Both the position numbers and the translations under genes were made by a program. The notes under the pieces are model-generated. The model worked only from the letters and a program-made list of their open reading frames with translations. It was not told the DNA's origin and did no database searches. DNA of 64,000 nt from Pisolithus tinctorius (lineage: Eukaryota > Basidiomycota > Agaricomycetes > Boletales > Pisolithaceae), in assembly GCA_024663395.1 (NCBI GenBank), contig JANFAH010000003.1:1-64000 (forward strand), in the 5' to 3' direction. Shown here in pieces: positions 48,614 through 58,200 of this stretch. Every line of letters starts with the position of its first letter. The stretch's first letter is position 1.

Positions 48614-51600
48614 AGAAATCGACTTCCAGGCGATTGAAGGTTGGGACAGTGTCGGTGAAGTTCTCCAGGGGTTTGAAGAGGGAGGAAAAGAGAGAGGAGT
48701 TCATGCCTCGGAGTTTTCGAGGAGCAGAGGGGTTGCGATGATGGAAGTCCCTGACAGCACCAGTGGCAGACTTCAAGGCGGACTCAGGTTCCCAGGTACG
48801 GTCTTCATCGTGATACCCCTTCCAGTGGACGAGGTACTCGAGTTTGTTCCTCTTCAGACGAGAGTCAGCAATGTAGTCCACTTCAAACTCCTCGTCGCCC
48901 TCGTGCCCCACCACCGGTCCTGGGCGGGTGACGGTTTGTCCCTTCAAAGGGCCTTTGTACGGTTTGACCCGAGAAACGTTAACAACCGGGTGGATTTTGA
49001 GGGTCTTAGGGAGCTTCAACTCTACCGCATTGGGTTTGAGTGAAACAACCTTGTAAGGGCCAATCCACCGTTCTGTGAGTTTCCTGGAAGGACGGCCAGA
49101 GAGAGAGATACGGGACGTCTCCAGCCAAACCATGTCGCCAACCGAGTAGGAGGGGGCGTCAGAGCAGGACGCATCTGCGGACACCTTCATCCGTTCCACG
49201 GCTTTTTCCAAGGCCCTCCTCGTGTCCTCCAGAACTTTAGCGAGGTCCACGGCATGGTCTGTGGCTGCCTCTGCTTTTGAAAGAAAGGGTTCCACACCCA
49301 TCCTGGGGGTGTAAGAACGAGTGATCGAGAAGGGGCTCCTGCCAGTGGACTCCTGTCGTTTACTGTTATAGGAGAACTGAGCAACCTTGAGCCAGGAGGG
49401 CCAAGAGTTTTGTCGGTCATTGACAAAAAGGCGGAGGTACTGCTGCAGATCCTGGTTGAGACGCTCCGTTTGACCATCTGTTTGAGGGTGAAAGGCGGTG
49501 GAGAGCCTGGGCTTGACCCCGAGCATCTTACAAAGCTCCGCGGTGAAGGTGCTAGCGAACTGGGGACCTCGGTCAGAAATGACGGAAGAGGGTAGCCCAT
49601 GTTGTGTCCACACATGGTCATGGAAGAGTTCAGCTGTCTGTAACGAGGAAACCTCCTTTGTAGTGGGAGCAAAGACCACCTCCTTTGAAAACCTGTCTAC
49701 CACCACCATGACGTTATCGAAACCCTGTGCCTCAGGTAACTCCATGAAGTCAACCGAGATGTCGGTCCAGGGGCGTTCTGGAACAGGGTTTGGAAGGAGT
49801 TTTCCTGAAGGAGGGGCTCTAGAACTCTTAGCCATCTGGCAACGATGACATGCTGAGACATAGTCCCTAACGGTGGCTGTCATTCCCGGCCAGATATAGT
49901 TACGGGAAACGAGTTCCAGGGTCTTTTTCCAACCAGGGTGTCCTGCGACCGGGATGTCATGATGTTTTTCGAGGCAGTGCATCCTGACAGCGGGTGGGAC
50001 ATAAACCTTCCCTTGACAGACGTACAATCCCTCTGTGAGGATAGAACCCTCTGGTTGCGGTGTTACCGAGGAGGCGGACTTTAAGGCGACCACAAGGTCA
50101 GTGTCTTCTCCTATCATTAAGGTAGCTGCTACCCTGGAGGGATCAAGCAACGTGACCCCTTGATTATCCGACCCCTTTGGTTCGTGATCCTCCCTTCTAG
50201 AAAGGGCATCAGCCTTGGCCATTGAAGACCCAGGTTTGTACACCAGCTTGTAGTTGAAGTGGGACAGGTACTGGGCCCAGCGTGCCTGTCGGCGATCCAG
50301 ATTCTGTGCCTTCATGAAGTACTGGAGGTTGGCATGATCCGTCCAGACCTCGAACTGGTAAGGGGTGGCCTCAAGGTAGTGCTGCCACGTTTCCAGGGCA
50401 CGGATTATGGCCAGCATCTCCTTGTCGAAGACCTGATAGTTTCGCTCCGGGGGGGACATGGAGTGGGAGTAGAAGGCGACAGGTCGCCAGAGATCATCTT
50501 CGCACTTTATGGAGAGCACGGCGCCGGTGGCAAAGTCCGAGGCATCAGTTTCCAAGCAGAACTCCTTGTTTTGATCCGGGAACGCAAGAACGGGGGCAGT
50601 GGTGAAGGCGAGTTTCAGGGCATCAAAGGCCTGCTGCTCTCGAGGACCCCAAGTCCAGAGTTGATCCTTTCTTGTGAGGTCATTAAGTGGACGAGCGATC
50701 TGTGCGAAGTCCTTGATAAAACGGCGGTAGAAGTTCGCCAGTCCCAAGAAGGCCCATACCGAGCGGACCTTCGTAGGAACCAGCCACTCGGTTATGGCTT
50801 TGACTTTACCCTCGTCCATGCTGACTCCCTCGGTTCCAACCACCATGCCTAGGAACTCTACCTGCTTCTGCTTAAAGAAGCACTTTTCCGGCTTGACAAA
50901 GAGATCGTTTTCCTCTAACCTTCTCAACACTTCCAGGACTATTCGGTCATGCTCTTTTTCATCATCCGTTTTCGTGAAGATCATCAGGTCGTCGATATAG
51001 ACCACGAGGACGTCCTCCATATCACCGAAGATGTCATTCATCATGTTTTGAAAGGTGGACGGTGAGTTGCAAAGGCCAAAGTACATGACCAACGGTTCGT
51101 AAGCGCCTCTATGAGTAACGAAGGCGGCCTTCCACTCGTCTCCTTCCTTGACGCGGACATTGTTGTATCCCCATCGGAGATCCATCTTGGTGAAGAGTTT
51201 ACAACCCTTGAGTTTATCGACGAGCTGAGAGATCAGGGGGAGAGGGTAGGCATTCTTGACCGTATGTTCATTGAGGTACCGGTAGTCCTGAACCATACGT
51301 TTCTTCCCGTCTTTCTTTGGAACAAAGAAGACAGGAGAGGTCTGGGGTGACTTCGAGGGACGTATATATCCCTTACGTAGTTGATCCTCAAGAAAGTCCG
51401 ACACCTCTTTTTGTTCCTCCACAGAGAGTGGGATGAGACGGCCACGTTTGGGAGTGAAAGTTTCCTTAAGGTCGATGGCGTGATCCCACGGTTTACGAAG
51501 TGGCATCCTCTCCGACTCTTCCTTTGAGAAGACCTTCAGGTACTGGTGATACTCCTTTGGGACGAGTTCTTCAGTAGTACCAGCCCGTACCCTGGTGGAA

Positions 51601-52313
51601 CGGAGTTTTGGATAGAGGTACTCCATGTCCAGCGCCTCCCGTTCTTCCGCTATTCTTTCTGCTCTTGTTTTTGGGGCCAGGTCGTGACACTCGCGAGGAC
51701 AGCGAGACAGCTTCACCTGCTTGGTTTCCCAACACACCTCCAGATTGTGTTTTCGTAGCCAAGTGTAGCCGAGTATGAGGGGGTGCATCCCGAGCGCGGT
51801 GACCTGAGCCCAGACAGACTCTCGATGTCCCTGATAGTTCATAACGAGGGAGGCGACATGCGTGATATTTCCAGCCACGTTAGGGGTTCCATCGACATTA
51901 AGGACAGCGACAGGTCGACCAAGTTTGATCAGGGGGACATCATTTTCATCGGCCCACCTTTTGTCCAAGAAGGTGTCATTGGCCCCTGAATCTACCAATG
52001 CTTTTACACTCCATTTTTTTTCTCGTCCTTCCAACACTACTTCCAGCTCCAATTCTGCCTTCGGATTTGCTGTTCTTATTTTCGGGGTTTCCTTTGTTTT
52101 CTGGATAGGTGTATTTTTATTTTTATCGCAAGAGGAATTAAGCACCGGTAGTTTTACATCCATGGCCGCGCCCACTGGGGTCGCCTCTTCAGATGGTACA
52201 GTAACCTCCGAGTTAAATATATCCTGCTCGGTGGAGGAACCGTCAATGCCTAAAACAGAAAACTTATTATATATGTAGCCAGCGGAGACCCGATCCTCTA
52301 CTGGCCGAACTCT
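48612..52313 (-). CDS. pol: Pol polyprotein (protease, RT, RNase H, integrase, chromodomain)
   Basis: The frame is open from the candidate frameshift site (52313) to a TAA at 48612, 1233 residues. An internal ATG exists at about 52157. Protease: ALVDSGANDTFLD. Reverse transcriptase: FVPKKDGKKRMVQDYR, MDLRWGYNNVRV and the YIDDLMIF catalytic box. RNase H: LETDASDFATGAVLS. Integrase: HH-CC finger (HHDIPVAGHPG ... CHRCQ), then catalytic DISVDF, ISDRGPQFAS and TDGQTERLNQ (D, D, E). Chromodomain near the C-terminus: EVDYIADSR, YLVHWKGY and TWEP, which in this family reads histone methylation for heterochromatin targeting. No stops or missing key residues, so the element may be active. Confidence 0.95.
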   Translation of the reverse strand, partial: RVRPVEDRVSAGYIYNKFSVLGIDGSSTEQDIFNSEVTVPSEEATPVGAAMDVKLPVLNSSCDKNKNTPIQKTKETPKIRTANPKAELELEVVLEGREKKWSVKALVDSGANDTFLDKRWADENDVPLIKLGRPVAVLNVDGTPNVAGNITHVASLVMNYQGHRESVWAQVTALGMHPLILGYTWLRKHNLEVCWETKQVKLSRCPRECHDLAPKTRAERIAEEREALDMEYLYPKLRSTRVRAGTTEELVPKEYHQYLKVFSKEESERMPLRKPWDHAIDLKETFTPKRGRLIPLSVEEQKEVSDFLEDQLRKGYIRPSKSPQTSPVFFVPKKDGKKRMVQDYRYLNEHTVKNAYPLPLISQLVDKLKGCKLFTKMDLRWGYNNVRVKEGDEWKAAFVTHRGAYEPLVMYFGLCNSPSTFQNMMNDIFGDMEDVLVVYIDDLMIFTKTDDEKEHDRIVLEVLRRLEENDLFVKPEKCFFKQKQVEFLGMVVGTEGVSMDEGKVKAITEWLVPTKVRSVWAFLGLANFYRRFIKDFAQIARPLNDLTRKDQLWTWGPREQQAFDALKLAFTTAPVLAFPDQNKEFCLETDASDFATGAVLSIKCEDDLWRPVAFYSHSMSPPERNYQVFDKEMLAIIRALETWQHYLEATPYQFEVWTDHANLQYFMKAQNLDRRQARWAQYLSHFNYKLVYKPGSSMAKADALSRREDHEPKGSDNQGVTLLDPSRVAATLMIGEDTDLVVALKSASSVTPQPEGSILTEGLYVCQGKVYVPPAVRMHCLEKHHDIPVAGHPGWKKTLELVSRNYIWPGMTATVRDYVSACHRCQMAKSSRAPPSGKLLPNPVPERPWTDISVDFMELPEAQGFDNVMVVVDRFSKEVVFAPTTKEVSSLQTAELFHDHVWTQHGLPSSVISDRGPQFASTFTAELCKMLGVKPRLSTAFHPQTDGQTERLNQDLQQYLRLFVNDRQNSWPSWLKVAQFSYNSKRQESTGRSPFSITRSYTPRMGVEPFLSKAEAATDHAVDLAKVLEDTRRALEKAVERMKVSADASCSDAPSYSVGDMVWLETSRISLSGRPSRKLTERWIGPYKVVSLKPNAVELKLPKTLKIHPVVNVSRVKPYKGPLKGQTVTRPGPVVGHEGDEEFEVDYIADSRLKRNKLEYLVHWKGYHDEDRTWEPESALKSATGAVRDFHHRNPSAPRKLRGMNSSLFSSLFKPLENFTDTVPTFNRLEVDF

Positions 52314-53356
52314 TTTCCCTGGCTTTTCATCTCGTTGATCTGTTTGTCATAGAAGAAGGCCTGCATTTCTTCAAATGACATCTGGCAGAGGGCGGTCTCC
52401 TGTGCCTCCTGCGTCACCTCCCGTATGCTTGGTTTGGCCGGACCCTTTCCTTTGGTACGGGGGCAATCACGCTTGTAATGATTTCCCTGACAATCGAAGC
52501 ACTTGATGTGGGAAGGGACAGGACGAGGGGGAAAGCGAGCAGCGCCTATTTCCATAGGGGCGCCACGACCGGGTTGAGTGCCGGTAGGAGTGAAATGAGG
52601 GGAGTAGGGAGGACGGTTGTAGGAGGAGCGGGGAGCGGGTTCGTCGGGATAGTGATTATATAGAAGTTTGAAACGGTCCCTAGCAAGGGCGGCTTCTCGA
52701 AACGCGACGGTCATTTGGAGATAGTTGCCCTGTGTATATCCCCTCCTTAGGGCCTCTTTTACGATAGCAGGATGGACAGCATTCTCCAGCAAGAAGCCGG
52801 CGGTTTCGTCAGTAACACGTCCCTGTACCTTGAGGGACTCAAACTTGGCGTAGAACTCTTCATAGCGGGAGTTCCCTTGGCGCATAGTGCGCATCTGTGC
52901 TTTGGCCCATTCTACGTCTGTTTGAGGGGCAAAGAACCTGTCGATATCTTCTATCATTTCGGCCGTGTCAGGCCATACTCCAGTGACAATTGCGAGCGAA
53001 AACTTGGCCTGAGCAAACCTTCCTGCTACAGGGCCTGTCATGCGGGACCATACCACAGTACACTTATCTTGGGCAGTGGGCAAGGCGGTCCTATTCTGTG
53101 CGACCCACACCTTCATCTTCACCCACCATTCTGAAAACTTGGCACGATCACCGGCATACTGACCCGGGTCGGCCATCACTTCAATCCTTCTTTGGATAAC
53201 ATCTGCGGGGAGAGCATTCCACTGATTACGCTGACCCTCAATGGTCGCGATCGTTCCCTGAGCGTCTCTTAGCTCGTTGCTTAGTCTGTAGTTTTCGTCT
53301 CGAAGAGCGTCGAGAGTGTCTCGGAGCTCGGTAAGCTGGTCATGAATGCCCTCCAT
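52298..53356 (-). CDS. gag: Gag polyprotein, 352 aa
   Basis: The ATG at 53356 opens a coiled-coil start (LTELRDTLDALRDENYRLSN). A capsid-like middle follows (AKFSEWWVKMKVWVAQNRTA ... RMRTMRQGNSRYEEFYAKFE). Near residue 285 lies a CX2CX3HX4C zinc knuckle (CFDCQGNHYKRDC). It forms the virus-like particle and binds RNA. The stop is a TAG at 52298-52300, overlapping the start of the pol frame by 16 nt. Confidence 0.93.
   Translation of the reverse strand: MEGIHDQLTELRDTLDALRDENYRLSNELRDAQGTIATIEGQRNQWNALPADVIQRRIEVMADPGQYAGDRAKFSEWWVKMKVWVAQNRTALPTAQDKCTVVWSRMTGPVAGRFAQAKFSLAIVTGVWPDTAEMIEDIDRFFAPQTDVEWAKAQMRTMRQGNSRYEEFYAKFESLKVQGRVTDETAGFLLENAVHPAIVKEALRRGYTQGNYLQMTVAFREAALARDRFKLLYNHYPDEPAPRSSYNRPPYSPHFTPTGTQPGRGAPMEIGAARFPPRPVPSHIKCFDCQGNHYKRDCPRTKGKGPAKPSIREVTQEAQETALCQMSFEEMQAFFYDKQINEMKSQGKEFGQ
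52313..52319 (-). promoter_or_regulatory. Candidate -1 ribosomal frameshift heptamer G_GGA_AAA
   Basis: In the gag frame the codons read CAG GGA AAA GAG, giving the X_XXY_YYZ pattern G GGA AAA. It lies four codons before the gag stop. Slipping back one base enters the pol frame, which is open from here through the protease. No downstream pseudoknot was modelled. Confidence 0.65.
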
Positions 53357-53662
53357 AGTGCTCCGGGCGTTTTAACGTTTGACGGGGCGGAGATTATAAC
53401 GAGGTTGCTGTGGTTCAGCAGGGAGTGAGCAGGGGAAGACGGACTCGACAGAGAAAGGGTAGGAAGGGGGTGGAGGAAGGGAGTAGAGGTTGTGATCGAA
53501 GAGTGGGGTGAGCGAACGACGCTCGGGGATGTACGGGACAAAGAGGTTTGGGTCAGGTTCAGAGGCTGGGGGACTTGGCGAGTACACCCACGAGCCTTCA
53601 TGGAAGAAGCGAGGAATGGTGACGGAGGGTGCGAGGGTACAACGATGAGAAGCTAGTTCAAG
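53357..53662 (-). other. Retrotransposon leader with an ATG-less Pro-rich frame
   Basis: This 306-nt leader lies between the 5' LTR and gag. A frame of about 111 codons without ATG crosses it (EPDPNLFVPYIPERRSL ... YNLRPVKR) and stops at 53372-53374. It is in the same phase as gag, only five codons upstream of the gag ATG. Confidence 0.6.
53650..53660 (-). promoter_or_regulatory. Self-priming primer binding site
   Basis: Leftward, two bases after the 5' LTR, the sequence is TGAACTAGCTT. It does not match a tRNA 3' end (no TGG). It is exactly complementary over 11 nt to AAGCTAGTTCA inside the LTR (53795-53785), which is where the transcript should begin. This is the Tf1/sushi self-priming arrangement. 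Confidence 0.8.
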
Positions 53663-54037
53663 TGTGACGAGACCTAAACAACAGGGTTTGTTGTAGGCTC
53701 GCACCAAGAACCAACAAAGAAGAGTAAAGAAGAAGAGAGGGGAACGGCTTAGAAGCAGGCGGATTTAGGACTCGTAGACCCAAATGAACTAGCTTAGAGC
53801 TAGTTGGGTGATTGAGCAACGATACTTATACCATAGTACATGAGGTAACGGCGAGGTGTACATGAGGTCCGTGACATCATAGTGGAGCAGAACGTACCAG
53901 AAGGGGAAAGCATGGTAAGGGTGAGGCGAGGTCTAGGCCGGAGTCCAGACCGAGTCCGAGAGATAAGATAAGATGGAAAGATTAGACAAGACGAAAAAAG
54001 AAAAGGAAAGAAAGAGAAAAGAGTACGTATCGTAACA
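53663..54037 (-). repeat. Right LTR (5' LTR of the minus-strand element), 375 bp
   Basis: Same ends as the left LTR. A TATA-like box (TATAAG, 53830-53825) lies 35 nt before AAGCTAGTTCA, the presumed RNA 5' end. Confidence 0.95.
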
Positions 54038-54649
54038 TTGGGACAATTTTGTGAGCCACTGTATTTGTAGAAACCAGCAGGATGGAGCACTTTGCAACAA
54101 AGCCATCATCCTTTCCAAGATTTTCACTCACAGCTATGGCACACCAGATGCTTCACACCACCTCCCATTCTGTAAGAAGCTGAATGGAAAATATCAGCTT
54201 CATCAGAAGGCTTTCCTTCACCAGATACTTTCAAAATATCCAAATGTTGTAGCAACTGAAGCTGAGCTATGAGATGACTGTATTTGAAAAGACCAATTTG
54301 GACCTATCCTCCACATTTCAGAACCTCATGATGGTTATGCTTGCAACCAATGCAACTATGCTACCCAGAGCAATATGGCAAGCACAGACTTACTCCACAA
54401 ACACTGGAATGCCCATCATAAAGCAAATCCTTCACTTCCTCTATTTCATCAAAAGGGTGAGGCCACATCACTCGATCCACGAAAATTTCATCTATGCAAG
54501 GTGCAGATGTTCAACACCAGATCCACCTCTAGCCATTGGCTAGTGGTCCCACCTTTGGCGAACCAGCTGACCACTTCCATTGCAGTCCCCCAAATTCCTG
54601 TTGGCACCATACTCACTGCTGGATTAGGCTGCAATATTCAGTGATTTCA

Positions 54650-55234
54650 ACCGTGGTGAAGTTGTGCACTGAGGTAAATTAAGGATTGGTCAGGGGCGTC
54701 ATTAGGTTGTTTAGGCAAAGTCTGCAAGTTTACACTCTGGTGGTATCGCCGCTGCGAACGTATATGTACATACTTGAACCTAGTCTGGATACCAGCTTGT
54801 CTATAATGAAGCGTAATCCACATTGAACCAAGCATTGAACGGTAGTTTACTGAAATCACAACGACCGACAGGAAAGTCGCAGGTGACTCTTGGTAGGGAA
54901 TGTCCAAGAGGTTGTCCAGTGTCGGGTGGAGGCTTAGAGTCCCGTCGAGACTCGGACATATCGACGCTCTGGGCATGTCACGTAAGTTCTTACGGTAAAT
55001 GCCGGAAAGAGCCTATCAGGGTGATGCAGCATTCTTAACCAAATTTGGTAGTCGTATTCTGTAAATGGAATGGCGCCTTTTCTCGCGAAGTTTTGATTTC
55101 GCGGAGAGCCTGCCAGGGTGGGGTCAGTGTCTCTTTTTTCCTCTGAGAGGTGACGAGCCCTCACAAAACTTTCAGTCCTTCACTCCTTTATTTTTTTTAT
55201 CGTCTCTCGTTTACACTGATCGTTTTTTGTAGTC
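54650..55234. other. Transition out of the CpG-poor island; intergenic
   Basis: CpG returns near 54.65 kb. No coding feature was seen. A pyrimidine tract before 55235 fits a promoter or leader of the next gene. Confidence 0.45.
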
Positions 55235-58200
55235 ATGACTAGCACCACTGCTTGCACACCTCCTCGCAGATCTACTCTCTCTATCAAGGAGTTCAGCCAT
55301 CTCATCAGCGAGTCTCTCGACATGTCACCTTACTCGTCTCCGTATAACTTGGAAAAACTTGGAAAAGAGAGCTCGGAAAAACGAAAGTCTTCACCCTTCC
55401 AGCGTGTCTTCTTGCGTCCATCACTTGTCTCTACCTCCGCGGGAGACCGTTCTTCCCCGAGAAGAACACAGAAGACACGTCAGCCACTCCGCGCAGAATA
55501 GGTTTTCCCTGGCCCTTCTCTCGTGGCTCTCCTAGCAAGCGCTCTTTTCATTACGAACCGAACGGCCCTGTAAGAAGATAGCTGTGATTATTCTGTTTGG
55601 CTCTCACACGTTTTCCCCTCCAGGACATGTCTAACGAACAAAAAACCTCCGGACCCTGTAGATACATTGGAGGTCTACAGGGAATCCCACTTCGCAGCCT
55701 CTTCGAGTCCCTCGTGGCAGGCTCAACATCTAGTTTGGGGTCTCTCATCCCTGCTAATGAACTGCGTTTTTCGCCCACACCTCGAGACGACTCTTTTGAC
55801 GACAGCCACCGCTCACTCAGGGAATCCACTTCATCTCCCATCACCTTCGCTAGACCAAACTCGCCAGCGCGTACTACGGATTATGTCACCGCCCCAGCTT
55901 TTACAATCACTCTATGGTAATAAATCATCTTCCGCCAGTATCAGTTCATCAGGTACCGAAGTAGTGGAAATTGGCATCGCGATATCAAGTGAAGACTATG
56001 TCCGCAACGGCACCGACGTGCCTTCACCTTCTACTCGGAGCGAAAGTGAATCCGAGGACGACCCTACTCCCCGTGCTTCCACGTTCAGCAGTGGTGTTAT
56101 CGCTCCCGCTTCCCCAAACGTTGGTGATCCCCTCACTCTGACACAGCGCAGGCGCCTTCAGGCACTGTCGTTGATATTGCCTCCTCACGGTGTGCAGTTA
56201 AACGAGATACCTGATCAAGAGACCGACGCAACGAGCGTATCGTCTTGCACACCGATTGCACAACCCATACCAATGACCCCGATGCAAAATCCTGTCCCAA
56301 TCGTATTGACGACTCCACCCTCTGATACCACTCCAGTTATATTTCGTGGAGTTACAACTAGGATGTCGCCATCATTATCGAGGCCGCCCTCCTCCCAAGG
56401 TTCACTGAATTCCGCTTATTCTGGCGGAGGTCGCGCGAGGTCAACATCAAGAGGCACAAGGTCACCACCCCCATTGCTTCCCGGCCCGCCGCCAAGTGGG
56501 CCACTACCTGCTGTACCAGCTGTAGAGCCCTTAAAGTCGCCAGTACCGCAAGTATTCCTATCGAGTCCTGAAGTCTCGGTCCCAGTTTCGGCATCCTCAC
56601 CTATGTCTTCCCAGCTTTCCTTATTCCCTCCTGTCCCGCCGCTCCCGCCGGCGCTTAAATCGAAACAATCGATATTGGCCATGCAACTCCCTTTACCAAA
56701 CTCGGGCTCGAGTAGTACTGCTGTTACTAACAAACTTCAACCCCAAGGACAGGTATACTTTTGTCTTTCCTTTCGACTCGGGCGTTCACTGATACGTGTT
56801 CAAAAATACAGATGCAACAAATACAGGGACGGGCGCAATCACCCTCTAGGTCGCCCTCGAAGCAAACACAGTTCCAGACCCAGTCGCCTCCCGGCGCACT
56901 TCGTCTTCCTTCAAGAATGTGTGGAGGGGCAGTGTATGACCCAGACGGTTCTGCACCATCAAACTCAGGGCCTGGATTACTTCCGAGCCCACCTGCAACC
57001 CCAACTAGGGTTATTAAACGGGCTAGTGCACCTGGATCGTCATCCAAGATAGGTCCCTGCATGTCGTCGGAGTTGACGACGGATACCCCTGGGTTAGCGC
57101 CTCCTCGCTCGCTGAGACGGCCAACTAGTCTTGGCGTTGGAATTCTCGAGGCAGCATCCGTTGCTGCTGCTGTTGGAAATACTACTGTAGATGGCCATTC
57201 TGCACAGGGAAGTGTGAGGAGAACGAAAAGTATCTTATTGTTGGGATCGAGGAGCAAGTTTGCATTTCCGTTTGGCTCAGGCAGTTCTGGCACCAGTCGC
57301 AATACTACGACAGGTGCCGGGATGCAAAAGAGGGTGCAAATACGCGCTGAGAGTGGGGATGGCCAAGATGAAGCGGAGACTGACGGGAGGCATGGCTATG
57401 GTTGTGTGGGCGTTGGAATAGGTGCAGTGATTGGTGGAGAGAAGGAGGTGAAGGAAAAGGATGCGAATGCAGTAAAGAAGGGTAGAAGAAGGTCTGCTCT
57501 GGGATTAAAGAATATTTCTCTCGGAATCGGAAGGGACAAGGATAAGGAGCGAGACAGGGACAAGAACAAAGAAGGTATAGTTGTGGTTCGCACATCACGC
57601 ACGGAACACTAAGGTTATTTAAACTAGCGGCACGAGCAAAACGTACTTCCGACCCAACGCCGACGCTAGTTCCACCCTCCACGACATCGACATCGGCGCC
57701 AATGAGTGCGCCATCCGATCCAGTGGCTCCACAAATTCTTGTTCTACGCGAGCGTCGACACTCGGCTCCCATTCTCTCCCGCATGCGTTCGCGAACCCGG
57801 TCGAGACTCGCAATGAATGGGGATGCCACGCAGGAGAATACGAATACTCAGAGGGAGCCAAGCATGGACTGGACGCTTTCGCTCCCATTATCGACCGATG
57901 TTCCAGGAAACAGGATCTCACCGTTAGTCAAAGGTGCTGTCAACGGTGCCGAAGGCCAAGGAAGCGGGGAGAGTGAGGTGGAAGAAGAGGAGAAGGAGGA
58001 TTGGACACTTTGTATGCCTTTGAGGGCGCGAATCGAGGTGGCTATAGTGCTGCCTGGTATTAGGAGTGGTCGTGGGGTTAGCGGCGTTTCCAGAGGACGA
58101 CGCAGAGGACGGAGTCAACCTAGTTGATTCCGAGGTTGACTCCAAAAGTGATCTGGGTCTCGAACAAAAGCCCGATGACGAACACCCGAACGAAGTCTCA

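Larger units (their letters stand above)
48204..54037 (-). mobile_element. Ty3/gypsy chromovirus LTR retrotransposon (Tf1/sushi-like), apparently intact
   Basis: Two LTRs bound gag and pol, all read leftward, with a 5-bp duplication TTGGG at 48199-48203 and 54038-54042. The pol order is protease, reverse transcriptase, RNase H, integrase and chromodomain. LTRs differ by six transitions and one 22-bp indel, so the insertion is recent. Base composition (normal CpG) differs sharply from the CpG-poor repeat it landed in. Confidence 0.95.
46646..54061. mobile_element. Long-inverted-repeat DNA element (TA-flanked) containing a nested retrotransposon
   Basis: The ends are CAGTGGCTCACAAAATTGTC and its reverse complement, flanked by TA (46644-46645 and 54062-54063). 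Without the retrotransposon the element is about 1.58 kb. It is almost entirely two inverted arms of about 636 bp (46646-47281 and 47587-48203 plus 54043-54061) around a 305-bp centre. The arms give essentially identical translations in opposite directions. The termini and TA target suggest a Tc1/mariner-mobilised foldback or non-autonomous element. The centre contains a weak Tc1-like reading (HWEGVIWSYETK). Confidence 0.75.
43760..54643 (+). pseudogene. Gene-like ORF split by two transposons (possibly OrsD/DUF3505-like)
   Basis: Three blocks join if each insertion and one TA are removed. Block A (43760-43917, ...NLPPMLAGSQESMDY) continues in frame in block B (46402-46645, LKLAFGVDLMRVPG ... 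LATIRYAYLSDYDVI). Block B continues in frame in block C (54064-54643, ICRNQQDGALCNKAIIL ... LSKYPNVVATEAEL, later DGYACNQCNYATQ with a following HWNAHH). Two Cys/His clusters separated by about 100 residues resemble the OrsD/DUF3505 domain often found at the N-terminus of fungal mobile-element proteins. Block B also shows a possible spliceosomal intron (GTGAGT). The whole ORF is CpG-poor and has at least one stop. The domain call is tentative. Confidence 0.4.

Noticed and set aside
50259..50852. 197-codon plus-strand frame inside the retrotransposon
   Set aside because: Exact antisense shadow of the reverse transcriptase/RNase H coding region.
55667..57052. 461-codon plus-strand frame as a single gene
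   Set aside because: Its first about 75 codons are a worse protein than the alternate frame (SLRESTSSPITFARPNSPA), and its last about 95 codons cross a clear intron, so it is a composite.
57305..57829. 174-codon minus-strand frame
   Set aside because: Antisense of a low-complexity Ser/Arg/Gly region of the plus-strand gene.
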